The position numbers and the translations under genes are program-made. The notes beneath the pieces were generated by a model. It made no database searches. It was not told the DNA's origin and worked only from the letters and a program-made list of their open reading frames with translations. From CALEAR01 sp035301485 (lineage in GTDB: Bacteria; Pseudomonadota; Gammaproteobacteria; Pseudomonadales; Alcanivoracaceae), in the NCBI GenBank assembly GCA_035301485.1, contig DATGUF010000027.1, positions 1-43,607 of the forward strand: a stretch of DNA of 43,607 bases. The letters run 5' to 3'. Position 1 is the first letter of the stretch, and every line of letters begins with the position of its first letter. Below, one piece after another: positions 34,934 through 43,496 of this stretch.

Positions 34934-35473
34934 TTAACGCATGGGGGAAAGATCTCGCACTCGAGTGGGAAAATAATTGCGTTGCCTGTCTTTCAAATAA
35001 AACTTTAGCGTGCGTTTCACGCTCGGAAAAGAAATTTCATCCCAAGGAATATCTTTCGGGTGGAATAACTCTACTTCGAGCGACTCCTCACCGGCGGCAA
35101 AATTTTCATTCACCATTTCAGCTAAAAAGAACACGTGCACTTGATAAATGTGTGCAATGTTGAACACTGTGTAGAGGTCAGAAAGCTGTACGGTGGCACA
35201 GGCTTCTTCCCACGTTTCGCGGATGGCGCCTTCTTGTAAGGTCTCGCCATTTTCCATATAACCCGCGGGGAGTGTCCAAGTGCCATAACGGGGTGCGATG
35301 GCACGGCGGCACAGTAATATTTTGCCTTCCCATACGGGTAGCGTGCCCACAACATTGCGAGGGTTTTGATAATGGATCGTGGCGCACTGTTGGCACCAAT
35401 ATCGTGGTGATGTATCACCCTGTGGAATACTAAAAGCTAATTGGTCGCTACCGCATTGGCTGCAAAAATTCAT
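34934..35473 (-). CDS. NUDIX hydrolase with N-terminal zinc ribbon
   Basis: NUDIX enzymes cleave nucleoside diphosphates linked to another group. The 179-residue protein opens with a zinc ribbon (FCSQCGS ... YWCQQC), the Nudix_N_2 type. The NUDIX box starts at GYMENGETLQEGAIRETWEE; the consensus glycine that follows is replaced by cysteine (EEAC), a variation known for this subgroup as far as I recall. The substrate is not predictable from the sequence. It converges on the NIF3-like gene with 3 bases between the stops. Confidence 0.85.
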   Translation of the reverse strand: MNFCSQCGSDQLAFSIPQGDTSPRYWCQQCATIHYQNPRNVVGTLPVWEGKILLCRRAIAPRYGTWTLPAGYMENGETLQEGAIRETWEEACATVQLSDLYTVFNIAHIYQVHVFFLAEMVNENFAAGEESLEVELFHPKDIPWDEISFPSVKRTLKFYLKDRQRNYFPTRVRDLSPMR

Positions 35474-35678
35474 CGTCGCGTTGCACCCTATAATGATTGA
35501 CTGGCCATAAACTTACTAACAAAAAGGTTAAGGCCAACCTGGTTTTTCTAAATACTATAAAGTAATTATGTTTCTCTTTTCTTTTTTATGGAAGGGAGCC
35601 AAACTGTAGCCCTAGCTTCAGACCATAACAGAAAAAAATATGTGTGAGTATGGAGCTACAGAAGTGGAGTGAAAAATT

Positions 35679-36305
35679 TTGAAAGAACAGCTCAGAGAGC
35701 GTTTGCGTACCTATCGAATGCGTGAATTGCCATCTGGTTTGGTACTACCAGAAGCGGCAGTGCTCATGCCTATTACTGATGAATCTGACCCTGATTTAAT
35801 TCTAACGGTGCGTTCATCGTCTATGCCTACTCACCCAGGTGAGGTGGCTTTCCCGGGCGGCAAACGAGATGAAACGGATAGTTGTTTATTAACCACAGCG
35901 TTGCGTGAAACTCGAGAAGAAGTAGGGTTGGCAGAAAACGCGGTGGAAGTACTAGGGCAATTGTCTCCTATGCCATCGCTACATGGTATGAAAGTAACGC
36001 CTTTTGTTGGCATGGTGGACCCTGAAGCAGCCTTGCGCGCGGATGAGCGGGAAATTGCCGATATATTTAAAGTGCCGATCGAGTTTTTCTTAGATACTAC
36101 GCCCGATCTATCGGCTGAGGTAGAGATGTATGGGCGCCGCTTTTATATGCCAAGTTATTTTTTTGAGGGCAACCGAATATGGGGCCTAACGGCCTTTATG
36201 CTACTCGATTTTTTGAACCACACATTTGATGCCGGTATTCAATTTGAAATTGAATCGGAAGACATCAGTGCAGATGAAGAAGAACAAGAGGAAAAAACAG
36301 AATGA
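35679..36305 (+). CDS. CoA-type NUDIX hydrolase (NudL/YeaB-like)
   Basis: This 208-residue protein has the NUDIX-CoA signature: LTVRSSSMPTHPGEVAFPGG leads into the box GGKRDETDSCLLTTALRETREEVGL (only its two ends are diagnostic). Members hydrolyse CoA or its derivatives. A TTG start with GGAG 9 bases upstream gives the full N-terminus. The C-terminal tail is strongly acidic. It opens a tight unit with the next three genes (overlap ATGA). The 205 bases upstream hold T-rich sequence with an isolated TATAAT (35489-35494) and no clear -35. Confidence 0.85.
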   Translation: MKEQLRERLRTYRMRELPSGLVLPEAAVLMPITDESDPDLILTVRSSSMPTHPGEVAFPGGKRDETDSCLLTTALRETREEVGLAENAVEVLGQLSPMPSLHGMKVTPFVGMVDPEAALRADEREIADIFKVPIEFFLDTTPDLSAEVEMYGRRFYMPSYFFEGNRIWGLTAFMLLDFLNHTFDAGIQFEIESEDISADEEEQEEKTE

Positions 36306-36838
36306 TTTATTCCATTGGCGAGCGTCGTTTAGAAGCCACAGGTAAGTTTTGGGTGGCAGAGAGTGCCGATGTGATTGGCTCGGCGGTGTTGGGGGAGAAC
36401 GTCAGTATTTGGTTTAACGCGGTAGTACGTGCTGACACCGATACTATTACTATTGGAGATAATAGTAATATTCAAGACGGTGCGGTGTTGCACGTGGACC
36501 CAGGCCAACCTTTAGTGATAGGTGAGGGGGTTACAGTGGGGCATAACGCCATGCTACATGGCTGTACCGTTGGTGATAACTCGCTGATTGGAATTAATGC
36601 CGTGGTGTTAAACCGCGCTGTTATTGGGAAAAACTGCATTATTGGCGCAAATGCTCTGGTGCCGGAAGGGATGGTAGTGCCTGATAATTCCCTCGTCTTA
36701 GGTTCGCCCGGTAAAGTGGTGCGAGAACTCACCGAAGCACAGCAACAAATGAATAAACTAGGCGCTATGCATTACGCGGCGCACTGTGATCATTACCGCG
36801 ATGAATTGAAAGTGGACGACCGTTTTGACGACCAATAA
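36302..36838 (+). CDS. Gamma carbonic anhydrase family protein (YrdA/PaaY type)
   Basis: This is a left-handed beta-helix protein of 178 residues made of hexapeptide repeats. Repeats such as VIGSAVLGENVSIWFNAVVR and IGDNSNIQDGAVLH are seen. Histidines in DGAVLHVD and TVGHNAMLHGC stand where the family binds its metal. Activity as a carbonic anhydrase is plausible but many members are inactive or act on other substrates. It overlaps the CoA-NUDIX stop by four bases. Confidence 0.9.
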   Translation: MIYSIGERRLEATGKFWVAESADVIGSAVLGENVSIWFNAVVRADTDTITIGDNSNIQDGAVLHVDPGQPLVIGEGVTVGHNAMLHGCTVGDNSLIGINAVVLNRAVIGKNCIIGANALVPEGMVVPDNSLVLGSPGKVVRELTEAQQQMNKLGAMHYAAHCDHYRDELKVDDRFDDQ

Positions 36839-37052
36839 TGTGCCATCGCCCTGCATGAGTATTTGTGCGCTGGATGAAGAGGATGTGTGTATTGGTTGTG
36901 GGCGTACAGGTATGGAAGTGAGCTACTGGGGGCGTTTTAGCCAAGTGTTAAAACGCCAAGTGGTGGCGAATGCCCAGCAGCGTAAAGCGGGGCAGCCCGC
37001 CGCCTGCGTGTGGCAAGAAAATAAAGACATTTTTAGTAGTGGTGATTATTGA
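36825..37052 (+). CDS. DUF1289 family cysteine-rich protein
   Basis: This 75-residue protein has the DUF1289 signature SPCMSICALDEEDVCIGCGR with four cysteines that may bind metal. It then has the EVSYWGRFS segment. The start is uncertain: TTG 36825 overlaps the preceding gene by 14 bases, and a GTG at 36840 would begin just after it. The function is unknown. Its neighbours match those of the Pseudomonas homologue. Confidence 0.8.
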   Translation: MTTNNVPSPCMSICALDEEDVCIGCGRTGMEVSYWGRFSQVLKRQVVANAQQRKAGQPAACVWQENKDIFSSGDY

Positions 37053-37054
37053 GT

Positions 37055-37981
37055 ATGAAAGAAACGCCAGTGGAAAGTGTTAGCAACGGCCGTCAATGTA
37101 AAGTGGGCTTGGCGTTAGGAAGTGGCTCAGCTCGTGGGTGGGCGCACATTGGCGTGTTACAAGAATTAAAAGCCATGGGAATTCGGCCCGATATAGTGGC
37201 GGGCACGTCTATCGGTGCGTTAGTGGGAGCGGTCTACGCTAGTAATCAAATAGATGAATTCGCCGATTGGGTGCAAGGGCTTAGTTTTCGCGATGTGTTG
37301 GGCTTTCTCGACATCGGCTTCACTGGCGGCATGGTAAAAGGAGAGAAGCTGTTTAGCTTTTTTTCGGAGCAGCAGCAAAACCCACGGATTGAAGATCTAG
37401 AGATTGCGTTTGCCACGGTGGCAACCGATATGCAGCTTGGGCGTGAAGTGTGGATACGCGAGGGCGAAGTGCTCACTGCTGCGCGCGCTTCCAGTGCCTT
37501 GCCGGGCTTGTTCCCACCTGTGCATTACAAGGGCCAATGGCTGCTAGACGGTGGGTTGGTGAACCCCGTGCCGGTGTCGGTATGCCGTGCCTTAGGTGCC
37601 GATGTTGTTATTGCTGTGAACCTTAATGGGCAACTAGTAGGGCGTCATTTTAACCCTGCAGACACTAAAGCCATCCCGAGAAATACTGAAGAAGGGGAAA
37701 GCATCTGGGGCAAAATGAAGGATTACTTTGGTATCGATTCAGAAGGGAAGAGCGCGCCTACGCCGGGCCTTTTTGATGTGATTGGGGCTAGCGTGAACAT
37801 TATGCAAGATCGCATCACGCGCAGCCGTATGGCTGGCGACCCAGCAGATATTAATTTAATCCCCATGCTTGAAGATTACGCCATTATGGATTTTCACCGT
37901 GCTGAAGAAGCCATTGCTGAAGGGCGCCGCTTGGTGCGTCAGGCGGAAGAAAGTATCCGCTGGTTTGTAGAGCGCGACTAG
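37055..37981 (+). CDS. Patatin-like phospholipase (RssA type)
   Basis: This is a serine hydrolase of the patatin family, about 308 residues. The oxyanion loop is LGSGSARGWAHIG and the nucleophile is Ser52 in GTSIG. The aspartate of the dyad is in LLDGGLVNPVP, so the active site is complete. E. coli RssA is the closest known relative by layout; its substrate is not well defined. An earlier TTG at 37049 is possible but sits too close to the ribosome-binding GGTGA. Its TAG is shared on both strands (CTAG) with the convergent CNNM gene. Confidence 0.87.
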   Translation: MKETPVESVSNGRQCKVGLALGSGSARGWAHIGVLQELKAMGIRPDIVAGTSIGALVGAVYASNQIDEFADWVQGLSFRDVLGFLDIGFTGGMVKGEKLFSFFSEQQQNPRIEDLEIAFATVATDMQLGREVWIREGEVLTAARASSALPGLFPPVHYKGQWLLDGGLVNPVPVSVCRALGADVVIAVNLNGQLVGRHFNPADTKAIPRNTEEGESIWGKMKDYFGIDSEGKSAPTPGLFDVIGASVNIMQDRITRSRMAGDPADINLIPMLEDYAIMDFHRAEEAIAEGRRLVRQAEESIRWFVERD

Positions 37982-39273
37982 TGTTTTTTCTTCTTCCTAG
38001 GTTTGCGTCGTTTGGGCGCCTCTAGCTGGCGCACTTTAGCGGTACGCACGCGGTTGTCTTTCACCTGTACTACTTCAATCACATAGCGCCCCACGCGTAG
38101 CGAGATGCTGTGTTCAGGGATCCTTTGCAGCTCTTCAAGGATGAGCCCGTTTAGTGTTTTGGGGCCATCCACAGGCAGTTGCCAGCGGAGCCTGCGGTTA
38201 ATGTCGCGCAGCGGGGTGCTGCCATCGATAACGTGGCTGCCGTCCGCTTGGGGCATAATTTCCATGTAATGGTTATCTAAGTCTGTGGTGAACTCGCCCA
38301 CAATCTCTTCTAAAATATCTTCTAAGGTGGTTAAACCTAGCACATCGCCGTATTCATCCACGACGATGCCTAAACGACGTTTTTGCGCTTGGAAGTTGAT
38401 GAGCTGTTGGTGCAAAGTGGTGCCTTCTGGAATGAAATAAGGCTCGTCGCTTAATTGCATGATGTCTGCGCGGCTAAAGTCTTCGCGTAGCAAAAAGCGG
38501 CTCACATTGCGCATGTGCAGAATGCCCACAATGTGGTTGAGGTCGCCACGGTAAATAGGCAGGCGTGTGTGCTGAGAGTTGCTCAGGACGCGCACGGTTT
38601 CCACTAGTTCATCCGCTAAATCCACACCATCAATTTCGCTGCGTGGAATCATAATGTCTTCCACCTTCACTTTCTCAAGGTCCAAAATGTTAAGCAGCAT
38701 GCGTTGGTGCTTGGCAGGAATAAGGCCGCCGGCCTCATTAACTACGGTGCGCAGTTCTTCTGGGCTTAAATCATCCGAAGCATCCTCGTTTGGTTTAATG
38801 CGAAATAAACGCAGCACAAGGTTGCTAATGCCAGTAATGGCCAAAATGGCTGGCGCAAACACGACCATAACGGGGCGTAGCACTACACTGGCTATAAACG
38901 AAACTGTTTCAGGCTTGTGGGCAGCATAGGTTTTGGGTGTTACTTCAGAGAAAATTAATAACACCAAGGTGAAAACGAGCGGTGCAATGGTGGCACCAGT
39001 GCTGCCAAACCATGAAATTGCTAGCAGAGCAGCAATCGTAGCAGCGTAGTTATTAATGAGGTTGTTGCTCAACAAAATAGCGCCGAGCAAGTGATCCACA
39101 CGCGAGAGCAAGCGCTCCACCCGGCGGGCGCCTTTATGGCCAGAGCGCGCGAGGTGACGTATGCGATAGCGGTTTACTGCTAATAGGCCGGTTTCGCTGG
39201 CAGAAAAAAAAGCGGAACCAAGCAGTAAAATAAAAAGGGCTATGAGTAATATGTGATCTGGGATGTTAGACAA
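37978..39273 (-). CDS. CNNM/CorC family membrane protein with CBS domains
   Basis: This 431-residue protein has the N-terminal DUF21/CNNM membrane domain (ILLLGSAFFSASETGLLAVN, then LLSNNLINNYAAT). Two CBS domains (DIMIPRSEIDGVDL, RRLGIVVDEYGDVLGLTTLE) and a CorC_HlyC domain follow. It ends in a very basic tail. The family is linked to magnesium or cobalt efflux; E. coli YfjD has the same layout. The only usable start is TTG 39273 because an in-frame TGA lies nine bases upstream. It follows ypjD by 83 bases on the same strand. Confidence 0.9.
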   Translation of the reverse strand: MSNIPDHILLIALFILLLGSAFFSASETGLLAVNRYRIRHLARSGHKGARRVERLLSRVDHLLGAILLSNNLINNYAATIAALLAISWFGSTGATIAPLVFTLVLLIFSEVTPKTYAAHKPETVSFIASVVLRPVMVVFAPAILAITGISNLVLRLFRIKPNEDASDDLSPEELRTVVNEAGGLIPAKHQRMLLNILDLEKVKVEDIMIPRSEIDGVDLADELVETVRVLSNSQHTRLPIYRGDLNHIVGILHMRNVSRFLLREDFSRADIMQLSDEPYFIPEGTTLHQQLINFQAQKRRLGIVVDEYGDVLGLTTLEDILEEIVGEFTTDLDNHYMEIMPQADGSHVIDGSTPLRDINRRLRWQLPVDGPKTLNGLILEELQRIPEHSISLRVGRYVIEVVQVKDNRVRTAKVRQLEAPKRRKPRKKKKH

Positions 39274-39356
39274 GAGGGTTCATTACCAAGTTGTTAGCAA
39301 AGCGCATTGTCCGCAAGAATGCCTATGGGTGTCAAGGCTGAAAAAGCACCAAATTA

Positions 39357-40157
39357 TTAGCGTATTAAAATATACTGCAGTACAAACTGAGTGCCAAAGA
39401 AAGCCAACACTAAAACACCAAACCCTGCTAGCGTTAAGCGAATAGCGCGTAGAGCACGCCAGCCAAATAAATAACGGCCTGAAAGCAATATAACCAATAA
39501 CGCCCAAGCGGCAATAGTTAAAATGGTTTTATGTGCTACATGTTGGCCGAAAAAGTCGTCGACGTACAAAAAGCCGGTAATAATAGCTGCGCTAAGCGCG
39601 AAGAAAGTGGCCCACAGCAACTCAAACAGCAGCACCTCCATCGTTTGCATGGGTGGGAAAGAGGCTAGGGCTCCTTCGATGTGCCCGCGTTTGAGTTGTT
39701 TGTGTTGGAAAAGCAGCAATAGCGCTTGGGCTGCTGCAATGGTAAAGGTGGCAACAGCTAACACAGATAGAGCTACGTGCCCGCCTAACCCAAGGGCCAT
39801 AAGTTGGTTGGTTTCAGCAGCAGGTAGCCCTAAAAGCGGTAGGATGGAAAGTGCACTAAGAGGGAATACTAGCGCGCTTATCCATTCTAGGCGGCGATAC
39901 ATGCCTGCAAAAGTGACAATGGCGGCTCCTGTGCCGGTAATGAGAGAAGCCATGGGAAAGAAACCTAGGTACACCCCATAATCAAACACAAGCTTGCTAT
40001 AGAGGAAGGCGCTGTGCGTGCACACAGCAAGAATGCTCGTGATAATAAAGAGCATGCGGCGCGTTGGATGCTGGCAACGTAGCTGCTGCCAAACAATAGC
40101 CGTGCTTACCAAGTATAAAAGGATTGCAACAGTACCCAAATAAGGTGTCATGGTCAT
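39357..40157 (-). CDS. ypjD: YpjD-type cytochrome c assembly (CcsA/HemX-like) membrane protein
   Basis: This protein has 266 residues and about eight membrane segments, with HxF motifs such as THSAFLY and the late VAHKTILTIAAWALL and FGWRALR. It belongs to the CcsA/CcmC-like family. The ypjD gene stands divergent from ffh in E. coli too, which supports the name. The role is unproven. Two ATGs (40157 and 40151) are equally possible. Confidence 0.88.
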   Translation of the reverse strand: MTMTPYLGTVAILLYLVSTAIVWQQLRCQHPTRRMLFIITSILAVCTHSAFLYSKLVFDYGVYLGFFPMASLITGTGAAIVTFAGMYRRLEWISALVFPLSALSILPLLGLPAAETNQLMALGLGGHVALSVLAVATFTIAAAQALLLLFQHKQLKRGHIEGALASFPPMQTMEVLLFELLWATFFALSAAIITGFLYVDDFFGQHVAHKTILTIAAWALLVILLSGRYLFGWRALRAIRLTLAGFGVLVLAFFGTQFVLQYILIR

Positions 40158-40233
40158 AAAGCGGTTCTCAAGTCAGGAGCTGTTAGTGTGTCACAGGAGC
40201 AAAATGTTTTGAAGTCATCCTTCGTTAAGCATG

Positions 40234-40242
40234 TGTTATACT
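40234..40242 (+). promoter_or_regulatory. Extended -10 promoter of ffh
   Basis: TGTTATACT combines a TG extension with the TATACT hexamer about 95 bases before the ffh ATG, in the ypjD-ffh divergent region. The -35 is weak, as is usual for extended -10 promoters. Confidence 0.5.
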
Positions 40243-40337
40243 AGCGAACTTCTGTGTTAGGCTACTGACCAATTCAACAAGCTACTATACGCCTTGCTTG
40301 TGTTGTTGTTATCCAAGGCTGCTATTCGGAGTGCCTT

Positions 40338-41741
40338 ATGTTTGAGAGTTTAAGTGATCGTCTAGGCCAGTCGCTAAAAAATTTAGCCGGCCAAGGACAG
40401 CTCAACGAAGATAATATTCGTGAAACCTTGCGCGAAGTGCGCAAGGCATTGTTAGAGGCAGACGTCGCGCTGCCCGTTGTGCGCGATTTTACTGAGCGCG
40501 TTAAAGAGCTTGCCATGGGTCAAGAGGTGCTAAAAAGCCTAGATCCAGGCCAAGCGTTTGTGAAAATCGTTAACGACGAACTCATCCGAGTGATGGGTGA
40601 AGAAAACGTTGGGCTAAATTTAGCCACGCGTCCCCCTGCCATTGTTTTGATGGCGGGTTTACAGGGTGCCGGTAAAACCACTTCGGTGGCTAAGTTGTCT
40701 CGCTTTTTGCAAGAGCGCGAAAAGAAAAAGGTTATGGTGGTATCTGCCGACGTTTATCGTCCCGCGGCCATCGATCAGCTAGAAACGCTAGCTAAAGAAG
40801 TGGGGGCCGAGTTTTTCCCCTCCACTACCATGCAAAAACCAGTGGAAATTGCCCAGGAAGCATTAGCTGAAGCGCGCCGCAGGCACGTGGATGTGCTGAT
40901 TGTGGATACCGCGGGCCGCCTAACCATCGACGAAGAAATGATGGGCGAAATTAAAGAACTGCACGCGGCAATTGATCCAATTGAAACCTTGTTCGTGGTA
41001 GATGCCATGACAGGGCAGGACGCCGCCAATACAGCAAAGGCCTTTAACGACGCGCTGCCACTAACGGGTGTTATTTTAACGAAAGCTGATGGTGATTCCC
41101 GCGGTGGTGCGGCACTGTCAGTGCGTACCATTACTGGTAAGCCCATTAAATTTATCGGGATGGGTGAGAAAACCGACGCATTAGAGCTCTTCCATCCAGA
41201 GCGTATTGCTTCACGTATTCTCGGCATGGGTGACGTACTGTCCTTAGTCGAAGAAGCAGAGCGTAAGCTCGATAAAAAGAAAGCGGAGCGCGTGGCGAAG
41301 AAAATCAAACGCGGCCGCGCTATGGATTTTGAAGATCTTAAAGATCAGTTCCAGCAAATGCGCAATATGGGTGGAATGTCTTCCTTGCTTAACAAGCTTC
41401 CTGGTATGGGAGAAGTAGCAAAAATGACAGAAGACCCAGCGGCCATGAAGCAGTTTGTACATATGGAAGCGTTGATTGATTCCATGACAGTGGAAGAGCG
41501 CCGTAATCCAGATATTATTCGTGGCTCGCGTAAGCGTCGTATTGCCGCAGGCGCTGGGCTAGAAATGCAAGATTTAAACCGCCTCATCAAGCAACAAAAA
41601 ATGATGGGAAGAATGATGCGCAGAATGCGTGGCAAAAAAGGCATGCGTAACATGATGCGTAATCTTGAAAACATGGGCGGCCCAGGCGGTATGGGTGGCC
41701 CAGGTGGCGGTATGCCACCAGGTGGATTCCCTGGCTTTTAG
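40338..41741 (+). CDS. ffh: Signal recognition particle protein Ffh
   Basis: Ffh binds 4.5S RNA and signal sequences and delivers ribosomes to FtsY. The 467-residue protein has the N domain, then the GTPase domain with GLQGAGKTTSVAKL, DTAGRLTIDEEMM and TKADGDSRGGAAL. The methionine-rich M domain carries GSRKRRIAAGAGL, the RNA-binding motif. The tail is a glycine-proline-methionine stretch. It leads a conserved ffh-rpsP-rimM-trmD-rplS block. Confidence 0.97.
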   Translation: MFESLSDRLGQSLKNLAGQGQLNEDNIRETLREVRKALLEADVALPVVRDFTERVKELAMGQEVLKSLDPGQAFVKIVNDELIRVMGEENVGLNLATRPPAIVLMAGLQGAGKTTSVAKLSRFLQEREKKKVMVVSADVYRPAAIDQLETLAKEVGAEFFPSTTMQKPVEIAQEALAEARRRHVDVLIVDTAGRLTIDEEMMGEIKELHAAIDPIETLFVVDAMTGQDAANTAKAFNDALPLTGVILTKADGDSRGGAALSVRTITGKPIKFIGMGEKTDALELFHPERIASRILGMGDVLSLVEEAERKLDKKKAERVAKKIKRGRAMDFEDLKDQFQQMRNMGGMSSLLNKLPGMGEVAKMTEDPAAMKQFVHMEALIDSMTVEERRNPDIIRGSRKRRIAAGAGLEMQDLNRLIKQQKMMGRMMRRMRGKKGMRNMMRNLENMGGPGGMGGPGGGMPPGGFPGF

Positions 41742-41771
41742 TGGCGAATGCTAGCAAAAGCAAAATAGGGC

Positions 41772-41861
41772 TTTTAAAATTGCCTAAATATAGGTACAAT
41801 TCGCGGTCTTTCGGGATCCGCTTGCTTGGATCTCAATGTGGCATGCAAAAAATACGCCACA
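41772..41861 (+). promoter_or_regulatory. rpsP operon promoter and leader
   Basis: TACAAT (41795-41800) has TTTTAA 17 bases upstream as a modest -35. The leader before rpsP contains TGTGGC (41837-41842) pairing with GCCACA (41856-41861). Another short stem GATCC/GGATC precedes it. Role as a control element is only a guess. Confidence 0.45.
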
Positions 41862-41894
41862 ATGAGCCGAATTTAATTAAGTAGAGTGATATTT

Positions 41895-42158
41895 ATGGTA
41901 ACCATTCGTTTATCCCGCGCTGGTTCTAAAAAGCGTCCGTTTTACCACGTTGTTGTAGCAGATAGCCGCAGAGCTCGTGATGGCCGCTTTATCGAACGTG
42001 TAGGTTTCTTTAACCCCATCGCTCGTGGTGGTGAAGTTCGTCTTAAGATCGAACAAGATCGCGTTGAGCATTGGGTAGGTCATGGTGCTATTGCATCCGA
42101 GCGCGTTAAATCGTTGCTGAAGGAGCACAGCAAGCAGTCAAATGAAGCTGCTAGCTAA
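41895..42158 (+). CDS. rpsP: 30S ribosomal protein S16
   Basis: S16 binds 16S rRNA early in 30S assembly. From the ATG at 41895 the protein has 87 residues and begins MVTIRLSRAGSKKRPFYHVV, the conserved start. A GTG nine bases earlier is in frame but adds three non-conserved residues. The segment RRARDGRFIERVGFFNP is also typical. The C-terminus overlaps the rimM start by 17 bases. Confidence 0.97.
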   Translation: MVTIRLSRAGSKKRPFYHVVVADSRRARDGRFIERVGFFNPIARGGEVRLKIEQDRVEHWVGHGAIASERVKSLLKEHSKQSNEAAS

Positions 42159-42675
42159 TGATGCTTTAGTGGTGGGCCGCGTTAGCGGTGCACACGGCAT
42201 TAAGGGTTGGGTGAAGATACTGTCTTTTACCGACCCTAAAGAAAATATATTTACTTACCAACCTTGGTACTTAAGTAGTGCTGATGGTTGGCAGCCCGTA
42301 GAGCTCACCGGCTCGCGAGAGCAAGGCAAAGGCATTGTGGCGCAGATTAATGGCTGCGATGACCGTACTTTTGCAGAAGCTGAGTTTGTTGGCCGAGAGA
42401 TCGCCATCCCGAAAGATGCTCTTCCTCCCGCGGGAGAAGGGGAATATTACTGGCGAGATTTAATTGGCTTGCGAGTACGGTTGGTAACGGGCGAAGACAT
42501 TGGTGTGGTGAGAAACCTCATTCCCACCGGCGCAAATGATGTGCTTGTGGTGAAAGGCGATCAACACAGCATAGATCGCAGGGAAAGATTATTGCCTTGG
42601 GCGCCCGACGATATTATTACCGTGGTGGAGCTCGAAGAAGGCTGGTTAGAGGCAGATTGGGACCCCACTTTTTAA
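42142..42675 (+). CDS. rimM: Ribosome maturation factor RimM
   Basis: RimM assists the 3' domain of 16S rRNA and binds S19 during 30S maturation. The 177-residue protein has the N-terminal barrel (VVGRVSGAHGIKGWVKI). The PRC-type C-terminal domain includes EYYWRDLIGLRV and the end ERLLPWAPDDIITVV. Its start lies inside rpsP, which suggests coupled translation. Confidence 0.96.
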   Translation: MKLLANDALVVGRVSGAHGIKGWVKILSFTDPKENIFTYQPWYLSSADGWQPVELTGSREQGKGIVAQINGCDDRTFAEAEFVGREIAIPKDALPPAGEGEYYWRDLIGLRVRLVTGEDIGVVRNLIPTGANDVLVVKGDQHSIDRRERLLPWAPDDIITVVELEEGWLEADWDPTF

Positions 42676-42695
42676 TGGTTAAAGGTGGAAGTCAC

Positions 42696-43460
42696 ATGCA
42701 ACTAGCAGTTTTAACGCTATTCCCAGAAATGCTAGGCGCTGTTACTCAATATGGTGTAACAGGGCGGGCAGTGAAGGATGGTAAGTTAAGTGTTGCGGCC
42801 ATTAACCCTCGCGATTTTAGTACAGATAGGCACGGTACCGTGGACGATAGGCCTTTTGGTGGCGGCCCCGGTATGGTGATGAAGATTGAGCCGTTAGCGC
42901 AAGCGCTTGAAGCCGCTCGGCAACAGCTCAGTGACGATGCTTTAGTGGTGTATTTAACCCCACAAGGAAAACCGCTTGAACAGGCGGATGTGGATAGGCT
43001 CGCACAGCACCCCAAGATGGTGCTTATTGCTGGGCGCTACGAAGGTATCGATGAAAGGTTCGTGGAAGCAGAGGTTGATGAGCAAATCTCCATTGGAGAT
43101 TACGTGCTCAGTGGCGGAGAGCTTCCCGCTATGGTGTTAATAGATGCCATGGCACGCCGATTACCCGGTGTATTAGGGCATGAAGAATCTGCAGAGCAAG
43201 ATTCTTTCTCCGGTGAACTGGAAAATTTGCTGGATTGTCCTCATTATACCCGCCCAGTGGAATATGCTGGTCACCATGTTCCTGAAGTATTATTAAGTGG
43301 GCACCACGAGGCCATTCGCAAATGGCGCTTAAAGCAAGCACTAGGGCGAACTTGGTTACGACGACCAGATTTATTGCAAGCTCGAAAAGAAACGGGCTTG
43401 GGTAAGGAAGAAGAGGCTTTGCTCGCGGAGTTTATCCACGAGTACAACAGCAACAATTAA
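42696..43460 (+). CDS. trmD: tRNA (guanine-N1)-methyltransferase TrmD
   Basis: TrmD makes m1G37 in tRNAs to prevent frameshifting. The protein is 254 residues from the ATG at 42696, which has GGTGGA upstream; E. coli TrmD has 255. The frame extends upstream into rimM without family similarity. SPOUT knot motifs are VDDRPFGGGPGMVMK, AGRYEGIDERF and SIGDYVLSGGELPA. The tail RWRLKQALGRTWLRRPDLL is typical. rplS follows after 36 bases. Confidence 0.97.
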   Translation: MQLAVLTLFPEMLGAVTQYGVTGRAVKDGKLSVAAINPRDFSTDRHGTVDDRPFGGGPGMVMKIEPLAQALEAARQQLSDDALVVYLTPQGKPLEQADVDRLAQHPKMVLIAGRYEGIDERFVEAEVDEQISIGDYVLSGGELPAMVLIDAMARRLPGVLGHEESAEQDSFSGELENLLDCPHYTRPVEYAGHHVPEVLLSGHHEAIRKWRLKQALGRTWLRRPDLLQARKETGLGKEEEALLAEFIHEYNSNN

Positions 43461-43496
43461 TGTAGTAAGAGCAAGTAATTACAGGAGCATGCAGTC

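Noticed and set aside
40275..40305. Imperfect CAACAAGC/GCTTGTGTTG hairpin in the ffh leader
   Set aside because: Mismatch and long loop; no known regulatory RNA family is recognised, and 4.5S RNA features are absent.
41756..41775. AAAAGC/GCTTTT stem as an ffh terminator
   Set aside because: Only six mostly A-T pairs, with no proper T-run; too weak to call.
42597..42695. N-terminal extension of TrmD into rimM
   Set aside because: It is an out-of-frame reading of rimM and gives a basic stretch unlike TrmD; the ATG at 42696 fits family length.
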